This document shows, one piece after another, positions 21,256 to 33,121 of a stretch of DNA of 64,000 nucleotides; position 1 is the stretch's first letter, and each line of letters opens with the position of its first letter. The notes beneath the pieces were generated by a model that saw only the letters and a list, made by a program, of their open reading frames with translations, did no database searches and was not told the DNA's origin. The translations under genes and the position numbers were made by a program. Source of the stretch: Pseudomonas poae (GTDB lineage: Bacteria > Pseudomonadota > Gammaproteobacteria > Pseudomonadales > Pseudomonadaceae); the NCBI GenBank assembly GCA_004000515.1, contig CP034537.1:1426001-1490000 (forward strand), in the 5' to 3' direction.

Positions 21256-23532
21256 TCAGTCCTCCAACAACGGTAAGTGCAGGCTGAACGTGGTGCCTTT
21301 GCCCACTACGCTTTCGCAACGGATTTCGCCACCGTGACGTTCTATCACTGCTTTGACCATCGTCAGACCCAATCCCAGCCCATCACTGCCTTGGGCCGAA
21401 TCAAAGCGCCGGTATTGGCTAAACAGTTCCGGCAGATCCTGCTCAGCAATCCCCGGTCCTTGGTCGCTGATACGGCAGACCAACAGACCTTGCGCAGTGT
21501 CATGACTAAGCCTGACGGTGGTACCAGAAGGTGAATACTTGATGGCGTTCTCGAGCACGTTAAACAGTGCGCGGGTAAGCAGTGACTGATCGGCCGACAC
21601 CATGCCCTCGTCGGCCTCATCCAGGTCGTGGACCAAATGAATACCCTTGAGCTGAGCGATCACCGCCACTTGATCAAAAGCATCCATCACCAACATGGCG
21701 AACAAGGTGGGTTGGAATTGATAACCGTCGGCCTCGGCTTTTGCCAACTGCACAAAGGATTCGGTGAGGCTCAGGGCGCGACGTACTTGTTGCTCTATCT
21801 GAGCAAAAACGGGGGACTCGCCGTTGTGCACATCCAACAGCGCGAGGATCGCCGAGTGCGGCGCCCGCAGGTCATGAGACAGGAAGCGCAACATCGTCTC
21901 TCGGTGCTGCTGGGCATCGCGCTCTTTGCTCAGGTCCGTCAGGCTAAGCAGCCAGCCAAGCGCAACGTCACCTTCCGCGGGCAGCAAGGGCGCCAACTCC
22001 ATACGCAGGCTGCGCTGGTGGATATCTCGAAACTCAACCAACTCCAGTGCCGATAGTGCAGGGCGCACGCCGTTGTGCAGCGGCGGATAGCCCAGATCCG
22101 CAAGTTGTTCCAACAGGTTTTCACTGACCAGGTCATTGACGAACACTTCGCGGGCAATGCGATTGGCCAGCAGGATATTGCCCTTGGGGTCGGTGATCAA
22201 CGTGGCAACCGGCAGGCACTCCAGGCCATCAGCCATAAAGCGCCGGGTATCGCGGGTGCGGCTGACCGCCTGCTCCAACGCAAAGATACGAGCCTGCAGC
22301 ACATCGCCTTTGTTAGCAGGTGCACGGCGGCGTTCGGGCAACACTTTGGGTTCGTTATCCAGGCGTGCCAGTTCCCAGCCGAAGTAGGCCAGGATCACAC
22401 TGAGACGACGCCAGTTCCAGATCAGGTAGCTGAGCAGCAAACCAATCAAGCACGCCGCAGGCGACCACCAGTGACCCAACCGCAACAGGGTCAATGAGAC
22501 GAGCAGTGCCACCCCATACAGCCTAGGGTCATCCACAGCGCATAGCGCGGGCGATAGAGCAGCGACCCCAACAGTAACGCCACCAAGGACGTTGCCATCA
22601 CGGCAGCGAGCCATTGTGGCAGGTCAACAATGCTGCGCCCTTGCAGCAAGCCATTGAGCACATTGGCCTGGATCTCTACACCCGCCGTGTTGCCAACGGT
22701 AGAGGAAAGCGGCGTGACATAACGGTCGCCCATTCCCGAAGCCGTTGCGCCTACCAGAATCAGGCGGTCACGCAGCAACTGGGGCGGTACTTCGCCATGC
22801 AGAACGCTGGCGTAGGACACACTGGGAAAATGGGCATGCGCTGAAATGAACGGGATACGAATCGCATGTTCCCGGTGCCAGTGTTGAGTCATCGGTTCCA
22901 ATGGCTCCCCAGGCATCTGTAGCTGCTCACCACTCATCTCGTAGGCCAACCATGCCAGTTGCGGCGCAGTGCTATCGGGTGGTCCTTCGCGTAAATACAG
23001 ACTGCGCACAACGCCATCGTTGTCCGCTTCTACATTGATATGGCCAACCCCTTGGCACATTTAAGCAAAGGCTGCATTTGTGCACCGGGTTGGCTGTAGC
23101 TCGCCAGGCCTTCACGTACCAGAGGCAGCAAAACGTTACCAGCGTTGCACACCGCGTCGGCCAGGCGCTTGTCGTTCGCAGGGTTGCCCGGCTCACTGAA
23201 GATGACGTCAAACAGAATACCGGCCGGCTGCGCAGCGCTCAGGCGATCAATCAGGTCAGCATGCAGACTGCGGGGCCAGGGCCACTGGCCAAGTTTTTTA
23301 AGGCTGGGATCGTCGATGGTCACCAGCAGGATTCGCGGGTCAACCGGCAGCGGTGTCAGCCGGCGAAGGCTGTCGTACAGCGGGTTGTTCAATGCCAGGC
23401 CAGGGCTCAGGGACAGGTACGCCGTAATGGGCAACAGCAAAAACCAATCCACAACCACTCGCGCACCAAGCCGTGAAACAGGCGCTGGGCATGGGTGGGT
23501 TGACGTTTCTCGGCCTTGCCCCAAAGCATCAT
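21256..23532 (-). CDS. CHASE2-domain sensor histidine kinase (three frame breaks)
   Basis: After repair this is a membrane histidine kinase of about 759 residues. An N-terminal membrane segment (WLWIGFLLLPITAYLSL) precedes a CHASE2 sensor domain (about 50-300; DSLRRLTPLPVDPRILLVTIDD, GILFDVIFSEP, ILVGATASGMGDRYVTP, GVEIQANVLNGLL). Several membrane segments (about 310-380), a PAS-like domain (about 430-530), a HisKA motif (FLSHDLRAPHS, His near 554) and an HATPase (NAIKYSP, DQGPGI, GLGLGLTMV) follow. C, G and A runs at 22512-22515, 23048-23051 and 23439-23443 (plus-strand view) each look one base short. The best start (MMLWGKAEKRQ) is 4 bp after the FecR-protein stop, so the two are coupled. 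The stimulus is unknown. Confidence 0.85.
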
Positions 23533-23535
23533 CGA

Positions 23536-24483
23536 TCAACGCACCTGCGTGGTGGGCGGGTAGTAGAAGATGTCATAAACCCCGGTTTCTCCTTCAAGGC
23601 CCTGTTCGTCGTAGGCCGATAAACGCACGTGATAGAACGATGCTTTGAGCCCAGTGAAGCTCATTTTTGGCGCACTGGAAAAGTTTTGCTGCTTGATGTT
23701 CATAAAGGCCTTGTCGGTGGCGACCTGGGCGCGATAACGCTGGGCGCCAGGCACAGGCCGTACGTACAGACTCCACACCGGCGCATCGCCTTTCTGACCG
23801 TCCTGACCGATAAGCTGGGGCGCGGCGAGAAGCTCCACGGGTTTCAGGTCACCCTGTTTCTTGAGCAATAAGCCATGCCTGGCATCGACTTTAACTTCAC
23901 CTTCCGTCGTGGGTTTTCCAGGTTCGCGGTTCGCCGCCACCTCACCATCCAGTACTTCAAGTACCGATTGCTCATCGTCATTACGTACGCGGAAATGCGT
24001 GCCGCGCACGCCCAGCACACCCACCGGCGTCACGATCTGAAAACGGTCCACACCCGTGGCGCGCTTGATCACATAAGCTTCGGCTTGGCCCTGTTCGAGC
24101 ACGACCTGAGGGATAGATAACTTCGTTTCCAAGTGCAATCGCACCTGTGATTCAGAGGGCAGCACGACCCGCGAGCCATCCCGCAGCAGCAGGCTAACAA
24201 ATGCAGATGCCGATGTTTTCACACCTTCCTGCTCATCAATGGTCATACCTTCTACCAAAGGGCTGGTCTTGCCTCGGGCATCAAGTTTCCACGCTTCCCC
24301 GGTCAGATGCTGGACCACCGCAGGCAATGGCTGCGGGCGGCACAATAAATGATCATCGATGTAAGGCGGTCGAGCCTTGGCAGAAACGCCGGCTGCCAGC
24401 ATCAACAACGAGGGGAGGGCGCAGCGCAATCGATTGGGGGAAAGGATCATGGTGCTCATCAAGGTTGGGGTTCCAGAGGGCAT
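23536..24483 (-). CDS. Periplasmic FecR-domain protein
   Basis: This 315-residue protein has a signal peptide (LRCALPSLLMLAAGVSA), a central FecR domain (about residues 80-200; LVEGMTIDEQEGVKTSASAF, LLRDGSRVVLPSESQVRL, GVRGTHFRVR) and a C-terminal fibronectin-like segment (FTGLKASFYHVRLSAYDEQG). It starts at 24483 or, more probably, at the MSTMIL start at 24459; neither has a clear ribosome site. Stand-alone FecR domains of this kind usually lie beside CHASE2 proteins and are thought to act in periplasmic sensing. Here the sensor kinase starts 4 bp downstream. No sigma factor or TonB receptor is nearby, so this is not an iron-regulation FecR. Intact. Confidence 0.85.
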   Translation of the reverse strand: MPSGTPTLMSTMILSPNRLRCALPSLLMLAAGVSAKARPPYIDDHLLCRPQPLPAVVQHLTGEAWKLDARGKTSPLVEGMTIDEQEGVKTSASAFVSLLLRDGSRVVLPSESQVRLHLETKLSIPQVVLEQGQAEAYVIKRATGVDRFQIVTPVGVLGVRGTHFRVRNDDEQSVLEVLDGEVAANREPGKPTTEGEVKVDARHGLLLKKQGDLKPVELLAAPQLIGQDGQKGDAPVWSLYVRPVPGAQRYRAQVATDKAFMNIKQQNFSSAPKMSFTGLKASFYHVRLSAYDEQGLEGETGVYDIFYYPPTTQVR

Positions 24484-24733
24484 CTGACATCAGTGTGCAG
24501 GAGATTACGCCAGCGCACGCGTCGGCTGATCCTTTTCCTTACTGCCGGGAGCCGGTATCTTGCCCACATAGGTATCGAGGACTTTCAATGGCTTAACCGT
24601 TCATTGATCTCAGCGTACCGAGGATCCAAGGGGTCGATGAATCTGCGCACAATTCTTCAGATTCAAAGATCGCATTTGCGCAGTACGTACCCTTGCAACG
24701 GCTGCCGTACTCTCCAAGAAGAAAGGACCACTC

Positions 24734-25453
24734 ATGCGTGTCGCAATACTGGATGACGAACCCGCGGAACTGCGCCGGGTGGAACAGACACTGCGACAAA
24801 TCCCCAGCACCGCCGAACAGCCCTGGACCCTGCATTGCTTCGAGCGCGGTGAAGACCTGTTGCGCCAACTACGTCGGGAAACCTTCGACCTGTTGATACT
24901 CGACTGGCAACTACCGGACATCACTGGGATCGCCCTGCTGCGCTGGACCCGTGAACACATGGAGTCACCACCTGCCGTCATCATGCTGACCAGCCGTGAT
25001 GCAGAGAGCGATATCGTCACTGCGCTAAACAGCGGTGCCGACGATTACGTCAGCAAACCCTTTCGACCTAACGAGTTGAAGGCACGTGTAACGGCTGTTT
25101 TGCGCCGGCATGGCCTACAGAAGTCAGCGACTCATGAAGTGCAAAGCTTCAACGACCTGACCTTTGATGATGCAGAGTTGACCGTCACCCGTGCCGGCAA
25201 GCCGATCAATCTCACTGAGCGGGAATACCGGCTGGCTAGCTGCTTGTTTGCCAATTTGGCCCGGCCTTTATCCCGCGAATACTTGTACGAGCGGTTTTGG
25301 ACCCACGAAGAAATGGTGTCGTCACGACCGTTGGATACGCATATCTACCGCCTGCGCAACAAGCTAGGACTCACGGCGGACCGTGGCTGGCAGCTGCTAA
25401 CAATCTATGGCTATGGGTATCGGTTGGAGAGTGTGGCGACAGCTTCACAGTAG
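24734..25453 (+). CDS. OmpR/PhoB-family response regulator
   Basis: A complete 239-residue regulator. The receiver domain (1-120) has the acidic pair D7/D8, phospho-acceptor D57 in LLILDWQLPD, T86 in MLTSRDA and K108 in SKPF. A winged-helix DNA-binding domain (about 135-235) contains NLTEREYRLASCLFANL and DTHIYRLRNKLGL. A GAAAGGA ribosome site precedes the ATG. It is divergent from the FecR/CHASE2-kinase operon across a 250 bp gap and is its likely partner. The target promoters are unknown; the shared gap is an obvious candidate. Confidence 0.93.
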   Translation: MRVAILDDEPAELRRVEQTLRQIPSTAEQPWTLHCFERGEDLLRQLRRETFDLLILDWQLPDITGIALLRWTREHMESPPAVIMLTSRDAESDIVTALNSGADDYVSKPFRPNELKARVTAVLRRHGLQKSATHEVQSFNDLTFDDAELTVTRAGKPINLTEREYRLASCLFANLARPLSREYLYERFWTHEEMVSSRPLDTHIYRLRNKLGLTADRGWQLLTIYGYGYRLESVATASQ

Positions 25454-25454
25454 A

Positions 25455-25470
25455 TGTTCCACGTGGAGCA
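25455..25470. promoter_or_regulatory. parS: parS centromere site
   Basis: TGTTCCACGTGGAGCA matches the pseudomonad parS 16-mer TGTTCCACGTGGAACA at 15 of 16 positions. It lies directly after the response-regulator stop codon, about 6 kb from oriC. ParB, encoded at 40168-41040, is the expected ligand. Confidence 0.85.
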
Positions 25471-25500
25471 TTTCTAAAAGTAGGTAATCTTCACCCAATA

Positions 25501-25528
25501 AAAGGCCAACGCTTAGCGTTGGCCTTTT
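25501..25528. terminator. Bidirectional rho-independent terminator
   Basis: AAAGGCCAACGC, loop TTA, GCGTTGGCC then TTTT. It lies between the convergent response-regulator and gyrB genes and has A and T runs on both sides. Confidence 0.88.
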
Positions 25529-25547
25529 GTTTAGCGGTGCCTCTGGA

Positions 25548-27966
<2,419 letters not shown>

Positions 27967-27970
27967 GCCT

Positions 27971-29072
27971 TCACTCCCGATGGTCGTGGGTCTGGGTGAT
28001 ACGGCCCTGTTCCACGTGGAACAAAGCGACTGGCGTTTCCGTCTGCCAGCCTTCCCTCAATAATTCGTGGTCTACACAGGTGATAAACACCTGGCAGCGT
28101 AATTCTTCCAACAAGCGGCATAACGCGCGGCGGTGCTGCTCGTCCAATTCGGACGGCAAGTCATCCACCAGATAAATACACTGACCGCGTCGCGCCTGGC
28201 TTACCAAGTGACCCTGGGCGATACGCAGCGCGCACACCACCAACTTCTGCTGGCCACGGGACAAGATATCCGCAGCATTGTGTGCGCCTAATCTAAGGCG
28301 CAGATCAGCGCGTTGGGGGCCAGCCTGTGTATGACCAATTTGCTGGTCCCGCTGCAAGGATGTGGCGAGCACTGCACTCAGTTCTCGCTCTTTATCCCAG
28401 CCGCGGTAGTAGCTCAATGTCAGCCCCTCAAGGTCCAACAACTCACTCAAGGTCTGCTCAAAGACGGGTTTCAAGGCTTTGATGTACGTGCGGCGGTATT
28501 CATCTATTTCGTCGCTGGCCAGGCACAGTTCCCGGTCCCAGGCCGCTTGCGAAGCGGCGTCAAGTGTACCATGCCGCAGCCATGAGTTCCGCTGCCGCAG
28601 GGCCTTCTGCAGGCGCTGCCAAGTGGCCATGAAACGCGGTTCCACGTGGAACACTCCCCAATCGAGGAACTGTCTGCGAATTTTCGGTGCACCTTCCAAC
28701 AGTCGAAAGCTGTCGGGGTTGATCAGTTGCAATGGCAGGATTTCCGCCAACTGCGCAGCACTACGAGCATTTTGCCCGTCGATGCGAATCTGGAACTCTC
28801 CGCCGCGATCACGGGATATCCCCAGGCTGCTGTGCCCACCTTCAGCCAGTTCAACCTGGCCAAATACCGTACACGCCAATTGTTCATACTGGATAACCGG
28901 TAGCAGGCGCGCGCTGCGAAAGGAACGAGCTAGGCCCAGCAAGTGAATGGCTTCCAGCACGCTGGTTTTGCCACTGCCGTTGGCGCCGTGGAGGATATTG
29001 ATGCGGGAGGAGGGAGAAGGTCACCGGGTGCAGATTGCGCACCGCGGTGACCGAGACACGACTGAGGGACAT
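27971..29072 (-). CDS. recF: Recombination and repair protein RecF (frameshifted)
   Basis: RecF is an SMC-like ATPase that loads RecA at gaps. It starts [20 protein letters not shown], followed after the break by the Walker A motif [14 protein letters not shown]. The C-terminal signature is [16 protein letters not shown] and Walker B is [16 protein letters not shown]. The frame breaks near 29012-29014, a C run on the coding strand with either one base too many or two too few; both give about 366-367 residues. Two parS sites lie within this gene and encode FHVE. It starts about 10 bp after the dnaN stop. Confidence 0.93.
28008..28023. promoter_or_regulatory. parS: parS centromere site (perfect)
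   Basis: TGTTCCACGTGGAACA is a perfect palindromic 16-mer identical to the pseudomonad parS consensus. It lies in the 3' end of recF, where it encodes FHVE, about 4 kb from oriC. Confidence 0.95.
28638..28653. promoter_or_regulatory. parS: parS centromere site inside recF
   Basis: GGTTCCACGTGGAACA matches parS at 15 of 16 positions and again encodes FHVE within recF. Confidence 0.9.
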
Positions 29073-29082
29073 CTAGCGTCTA

Positions 29083-30186
29083 TTACAGGCGCATCGGCAT
29101 AACAACGTAAGCCGAGTCGTCGTTGTCGGATTCTTGCACCAATGCGCTGCTGTTGGAGTCCGACAGAATCAGGCGAACCTGTTCAGTGGTCATCACACCC
29201 AGCACGTCGAGCAAGTAACTTACGTTGAAGCCAATTTCCAAAGAGCCGCCGTTGTAATCCACGCCCACTTCTTCTTCAGCTTCTTCCTGTTCTGGGTTAT
29301 TGGCCTGGATTTTCAACTGACCATTGGCGAGTTGCAGGCGAATACCACGGTATTTTTCGTTCGACAGGATCGCAGTACGGCTGAATGCTTCACGCAGAGC
29401 TTGGCGATCACCAAGCACCAGTTTGTCGCCACCTTTAGGCAGCACACGCTCGTAGTCCGGGAATTTACCGTCGACCAGCTTGGAAGTGAACGTGAATTCA
29501 CCGGTAGTCGCGCGGATATGATGTTGACCCAACACGATGCTGACGTTGCCATCCGGCTCGGTGAGCAAACGCGCCAGTTCAAGGATACCTTTGCGCGGTA
29601 CGATCACTTGATGGCGATCGGGCTGACCGATATCGGCCTTCATCGAGCACATTGCCAGACGGTGACCGTCGGTGGCCACGGCACGAATGATGCCTTCGGA
29701 CACCTCCAACAGCATGCCGTTGAGGTAGTAACGCACGTCCTGCTGCGCCATCGCAAAGCTGGTGCGCTCGATCAAACGGCGCAGCTTGCTTTGCTCCAGG
29801 CTGCACGTCAGCGAGCCTGGGCCTTCTTCCACAGTTGGGAAGTCGTTGGCTGGCAACGTGGACAGGGTGAACCGGCTGCGGCCAGCTTTGACGACCAACT
29901 TGGCGTCATCAACCTTGATATCGATCAGCGCGTCGTTCGGCAGGCTTTTGCAGATATCCATCAGCTTGCGCGCCGGTACGGTGATCTCGCCCGGTTCAGC
30001 GGGCTCTTCCAGTTGCACACGACCGACCAGTTCGACTTCCAGGTCGGTACCAGTCAGGGACAATTGCTGGCCTTCGACTACCAGCAATACGTTGGAAAGC
30101 ACCGGCAAGGTCTGTCGGCGCTCGACGACGCCTGCGACCAGTTGCAGGGGTTTCAACAGGGCTTCGCGTTGAATGGTGAAATGCAT
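29083..30186 (-). CDS. dnaN: DNA polymerase III beta sliding clamp
   Basis: DnaN is the ring-shaped processivity clamp of the replicase. The 367-residue protein starts MHFTIQREALLKPLQLVAGVVERRQTL (split here only for description) and ends with the canonical clamp terminus YVVMPMRL. Internal blocks RSRFTLSTLPANDFP and NGMLLEV are typical. Intact, between dnaA and recF. Confidence 0.97.
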   Translation of the reverse strand: MHFTIQREALLKPLQLVAGVVERRQTLPVLSNVLLVVEGQQLSLTGTDLEVELVGRVQLEEPAEPGEITVPARKLMDICKSLPNDALIDIKVDDAKLVVKAGRSRFTLSTLPANDFPTVEEGPGSLTCSLEQSKLRRLIERTSFAMAQQDVRYYLNGMLLEVSEGIIRAVATDGHRLAMCSMKADIGQPDRHQVIVPRKGILELARLLTEPDGNVSIVLGQHHIRATTGEFTFTSKLVDGKFPDYERVLPKGGDKLVLGDRQALREAFSRTAILSNEKYRGIRLQLANGQLKIQANNPEQEEAEEEVGVDYNGGSLEIGFNVSYLLDVLGVMTTEQVRLILSDSNSSALVQESDNDDSAYVVMPMRL

Positions 30187-30224
30187 GGTCTAGTCCCTTG
30201 CCTTAATAAGCTGCACTGGTGTCA

Positions 30225-31741
30225 TCAAGTTGTCAGTGTACGCAGCAGGTTCTTGTAGTCCTCGCGAATATCCGCGTCGGATTCCTTAAGTTCGTTGATC
30301 TTGCGGCACGCATGCAAGACCGTAGTGTGATCGCGACCGCCAAACACATCACCGATTTCCGGCAGGCTGTGGTTGGTCAGCTCCTTGGAGAGCGCCATGG
30401 CGACCTGCCGAGGACGAGCGACCGAGCGCGAACGGCGCTTGGACAGCAGATCGGAAATCTTGATCTTGTAGTACTCGGCAACGGTGCGCTGGATGTTATC
30501 CACACTCACCAGTTTGTCCTGCAGTGCCAGCAAGTCTTTGAGGGATTCGCGAATCAACTCGATGGTGATGTCACGGCCCATAAAGTGCGAGTGAGCGATG
30601 ACCCGCTTGAGCGCGCCTTCCAGCTCACGCACGTTGGAACGAATGCGTTGAGCAATAAAGAAGGCGGCATCATGGGGCAGGTCGACTTTGGCCTGGTCCG
30701 CCTTTTTCATCAGGATCGCGACGCGGGTTTCCAACTCTGGCGGCTCGACCGCAACGGTCAGGCCCCAGCCAAAGCGTGACTTCAGGCGTTCTTCCAGGCC
30801 TTCGATTTCCTTCGGATAACGGTCACTGGTCAAGATGACCTGTTGGCCGCCTTCGAGCAGGGCGTTGAAAGTGTGGAAGAACTCTTCCTGGGAACGTTCC
30901 TTGCGGGCAAAGAATTGGATGTCATCGATCAGCAATGCATCAACGGAGCGGTAGAACCGCTTGAACTCGTTAATGGCATTGAGCTGCAAGGCCTTGACCA
31001 TGTCAGCCACGAAGCGCTCCGAATGCAGGTAAACGACCTTGGCATTCGGGTTCTTCTTTAATAGGTGGTTACCCACAGCGTGCATCAGTGCGTCTTACCC
31101 AAGCCCACGCCACCATAAAGGAAGAGCGGGTTGTAACCGTGCTTGGGATTGTCGGCAACTTGCCAGGCGGCCGCGCGGGCCAACTGGTTGGATTTACCTT
31201 CGACGAAGTTCTCGAAGGTAAACGTGCGGTTCAGGTAGCTGGTGTGCTTGAGCGCACCCTCTACCTGCACAGTGCGCTGTTCGGCGCGGACCGGAGCTTG
31301 CTGGGAGCTGGCCCCTGCCATTGGGTCGAAGCTGTCGCGGGACGGCTCTTCATGCTCTGGCGCGTTCTTCTGCGCAGAGGATTTCGACGGTGCGGGCGCG
31401 GGAGCAGGCGTTGTGACGACCGGCGCGGCCGCAGCCTGGGCTTGCGATGCAGCCGCAGCCAAAGGTGCATTCGGCGCAGCGCGGGGCGCAGAGCTACGTT
31501 TGCTACCTATTAATAAGGAGAGCACAGGGGCGAGGCCGTTGCCATGTTCGTCGAGCAATTCGAGAACGCGGCTCAGGTACTTCTCGTTGACCCAGTCGAG
31601 AACAAAACGATTGGGTGCGTAGACACGCAACTCGTCGCCTTCGGCTTCGACCTGTAGCGGACGGATCCAGGTGTTGAATTGCTGGGCAGGCAGCTCATCG
31701 CGCAAAAGCTCCACGCACTGCTGCCAAAGTTCCACTGACAC
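30225..31741 (-). CDS. dnaA: Chromosomal replication initiator DnaA (frameshifted)
   Basis: DnaA binds DnaA boxes at oriC and melts DNA. Domain I is at the start ([20 protein letters not shown]), followed by a long Ala/Pro-rich domain II (about 85-165). The AAA+ domain III has [20 protein letters not shown] and [19 protein letters not shown]. Domain IV carries the DnaA-box signature [16 protein letters not shown]. The frame breaks at 31088 (CACTGATG, probably one base short of CACCTGATG); repair gives 505 residues. Essential, so a sequence error. It is the first gene of the operon reading away from oriC. Confidence 0.96.
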
Positions 31742-32326
31742 GGATATCCCCTAAGTTGAAAGCCGGTGAGGCAAAAACAGCCGCCATTGTAGCGGCCAGC
31801 CGCCCACTTATCCACATGTAGGTTGCTCACAGGCCAGCCAAAATCAATGCCTTACCCCTAAAAAAAGCGACCGATGGTCTGTGCATAAGCTCTGTGGATA
31901 AGCGCACCTAAGCTCGTTGTACAAGTGGGGCGAAAGTCTGTGGGTAACTGGCCTGTGGATAACAACCCATTCCACCCACAGCTTATCCGACAGCGCAGCA
32001 CAGGCAGAGCACCGTTTCTCCCCCGTGTTGTCATTCTCTGTACATCACGTGGAACAAGGCCTAAAGGCAGTTATCCACAGATGATCGCCTCACTAGCTTT
32101 TATAAGCTTTACAGAAAAGCTTTAAATAACTTCCTTCTTTATTTTTATATCTATGGCATTGCCCGTGAAAGCCGAGCGCATAGAAAAGGGCCGTTTGCCT
32201 TATAGAGATCTAATTGAAGGAAAAGCTGGTTGGAAATTGACCTAGAGGCTTGCTTTCTCTAGAATCGCCGGTCTCTTAAAACGGGGGCCATTCCGGCCCG
32301 TTGTGGACGAACCAGGTAACAACGCC
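31742..32326. other. oriC: Replication origin oriC (dnaA-rpmH gap)
   Basis: This 585 bp gene-free gap between divergent dnaA and rpmH holds four exact DnaA boxes (TTATCCACA or its complement) at 31808-31816, 31893-31901, 31954-31962 and 32071-32079. Near-matches lie at 31880 (TGTGCATAA), 31939 (TGTGGGTAA) and 31982. A very AT-rich stretch at about 32095-32160 is a candidate unwinding element. A half parS-like CACGTGGAACA is at 32046-32056. Position and layout match the characterised pseudomonad origins. Confidence 0.93.
32237..32265 (+). promoter_or_regulatory. Sigma-70 promoter for rpmH
   Basis: TTGACC (32237-32242) and TAGAAT (32260-32265) are separated by 17 bp, a near-consensus sigma-70 promoter. 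It lies about 60 bp upstream of rpmH and drives transcription away from oriC. Confidence 0.8.
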
Positions 32327-32461
32327 ATGAAACGTACTTTCCAACCAAGCACCATCAAACGCGCCCGTACCCACGGCTTCCGTGCTCGCATGGCTACCAA
32401 GAACGGCCGTGCTGTCCTGTCGCGTCGCCGCGCCAAAGGTCGTGCGCGTCTGGCAGTTTGA
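32327..32461 (+). CDS. rpmH: 50S ribosomal protein L34
   Basis: A complete 44-residue L34: it starts [18 protein letters not shown] and ends [12 protein letters not shown], highly basic and conserved throughout. It lies in the standard rpmH-rnpA-yidD-yidC order beside oriC. Confidence 0.97.
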   Translation: MKRTFQPSTIKRARTHGFRARMATKNGRAVLSRRRAKGRARLAV

Positions 32462-32474
32462 TAATCCGGTACTG

Positions 32475-32881
32475 GTGGTGAGTCAGGACTTCAGTCGGGA
32501 AAAGCGTCTGCTAACCCCCCGGCATTTCAAGGCAGTCTTTGACTCCCCACCGGCAAGGTTCCGGGGAAAAATCTCCTGCTCCTTGCGCGTAACAACGATC
32601 TGGATCACCCCCGCCTAGGGTTGGTGATCGGCAAGAAGAGCGTAAAGCTCTCCGTTGAGCGCAATCGCCTCAAGCGTCTGATGCGCGAATCGTTTCGCCT
32701 CCACCAGGAAACTCTGGTTGGTTGGGATATTGTTATCGTCGCGCGCAAAGGCTTGGGGGATGTAGAAAACCCCGAATTGATTCAGCATTTCGGCAAGCTC
32801 TGGAAACGTCTGGCGCGTACCAACAAACCAGCACCAGCAGTCAGCACCGAAACTGTAGGGGTAGACAGCACCGATGCGTAA
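32475..32881 (+). CDS. rnpA: Ribonuclease P protein component (frameshifted)
   Basis: RnpA is the protein subunit of RNase P, which trims tRNA 5' ends. It starts at the first of two tandem GTG codons ([13 protein letters not shown]) and has the RNR signature [19 protein letters not shown]. The frame breaks at 32545-32548, a C run one base short; repair reads [20 protein letters not shown] and gives 135 residues. The end overlaps yidD by 8 bp, as usual. Confidence 0.93.
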
Positions 32882-33119
32882 ACTGGCCCTCGTTCCGATC
32901 CAGTTTTATCGCTATGCCATTAGTCCTCTGATGGCCAGCCACTGTCGTTTCTACCCCAGTTGTTCCTGCTACGCGTTAGAGGCCATAGAAAATCATGGTC
33001 TTCTGCGCGGTGGCTGGCTGACCTTTCGTCGTTTAGGTCGCTGTCATCCGTGGAATCCCGGTGGTTATGACCCGGTTCCACCTATCCCTACCTCCCGTTC
33101 TTCTTCGATGGCCGAGTAA
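32874..33119 (+). CDS. yidD: Membrane protein insertion efficiency factor YidD
   Basis: This 81-residue protein is peripheral to the inner membrane and helps YidC-dependent insertion. It shows the family pattern [29 protein letters not shown] and [16 protein letters not shown] with the three conserved cysteines. It overlaps rnpA and precedes yidC by 2 bp. Intact. Confidence 0.95.
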   Translation: MRKLALVPIQFYRYAISPLMASHCRFYPSCSCYALEAIENHGLLRGGWLTFRRLGRCHPWNPGGYDPVPPIPTSRSSSMAE

Positions 33120-33121
33120 TC

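Noticed and set aside
23536..24483. FecI/FecR-type iron signalling
   Set aside because: No sigma factor or TonB receptor adjoins; the FecR domain is in a secreted protein next to a CHASE2 kinase.
30225..31741. Split dnaA as two separate genes
   Set aside because: The two halves join at the Walker A motif GKTH/LMHAVG; one missing base explains it, and an initiator cannot work in two pieces here.
32041..32056. A parS site within oriC
   Set aside because: Only the right half-site (CACGTGGAACA) matches; four mismatches in the left half make ParB loading unlikely.
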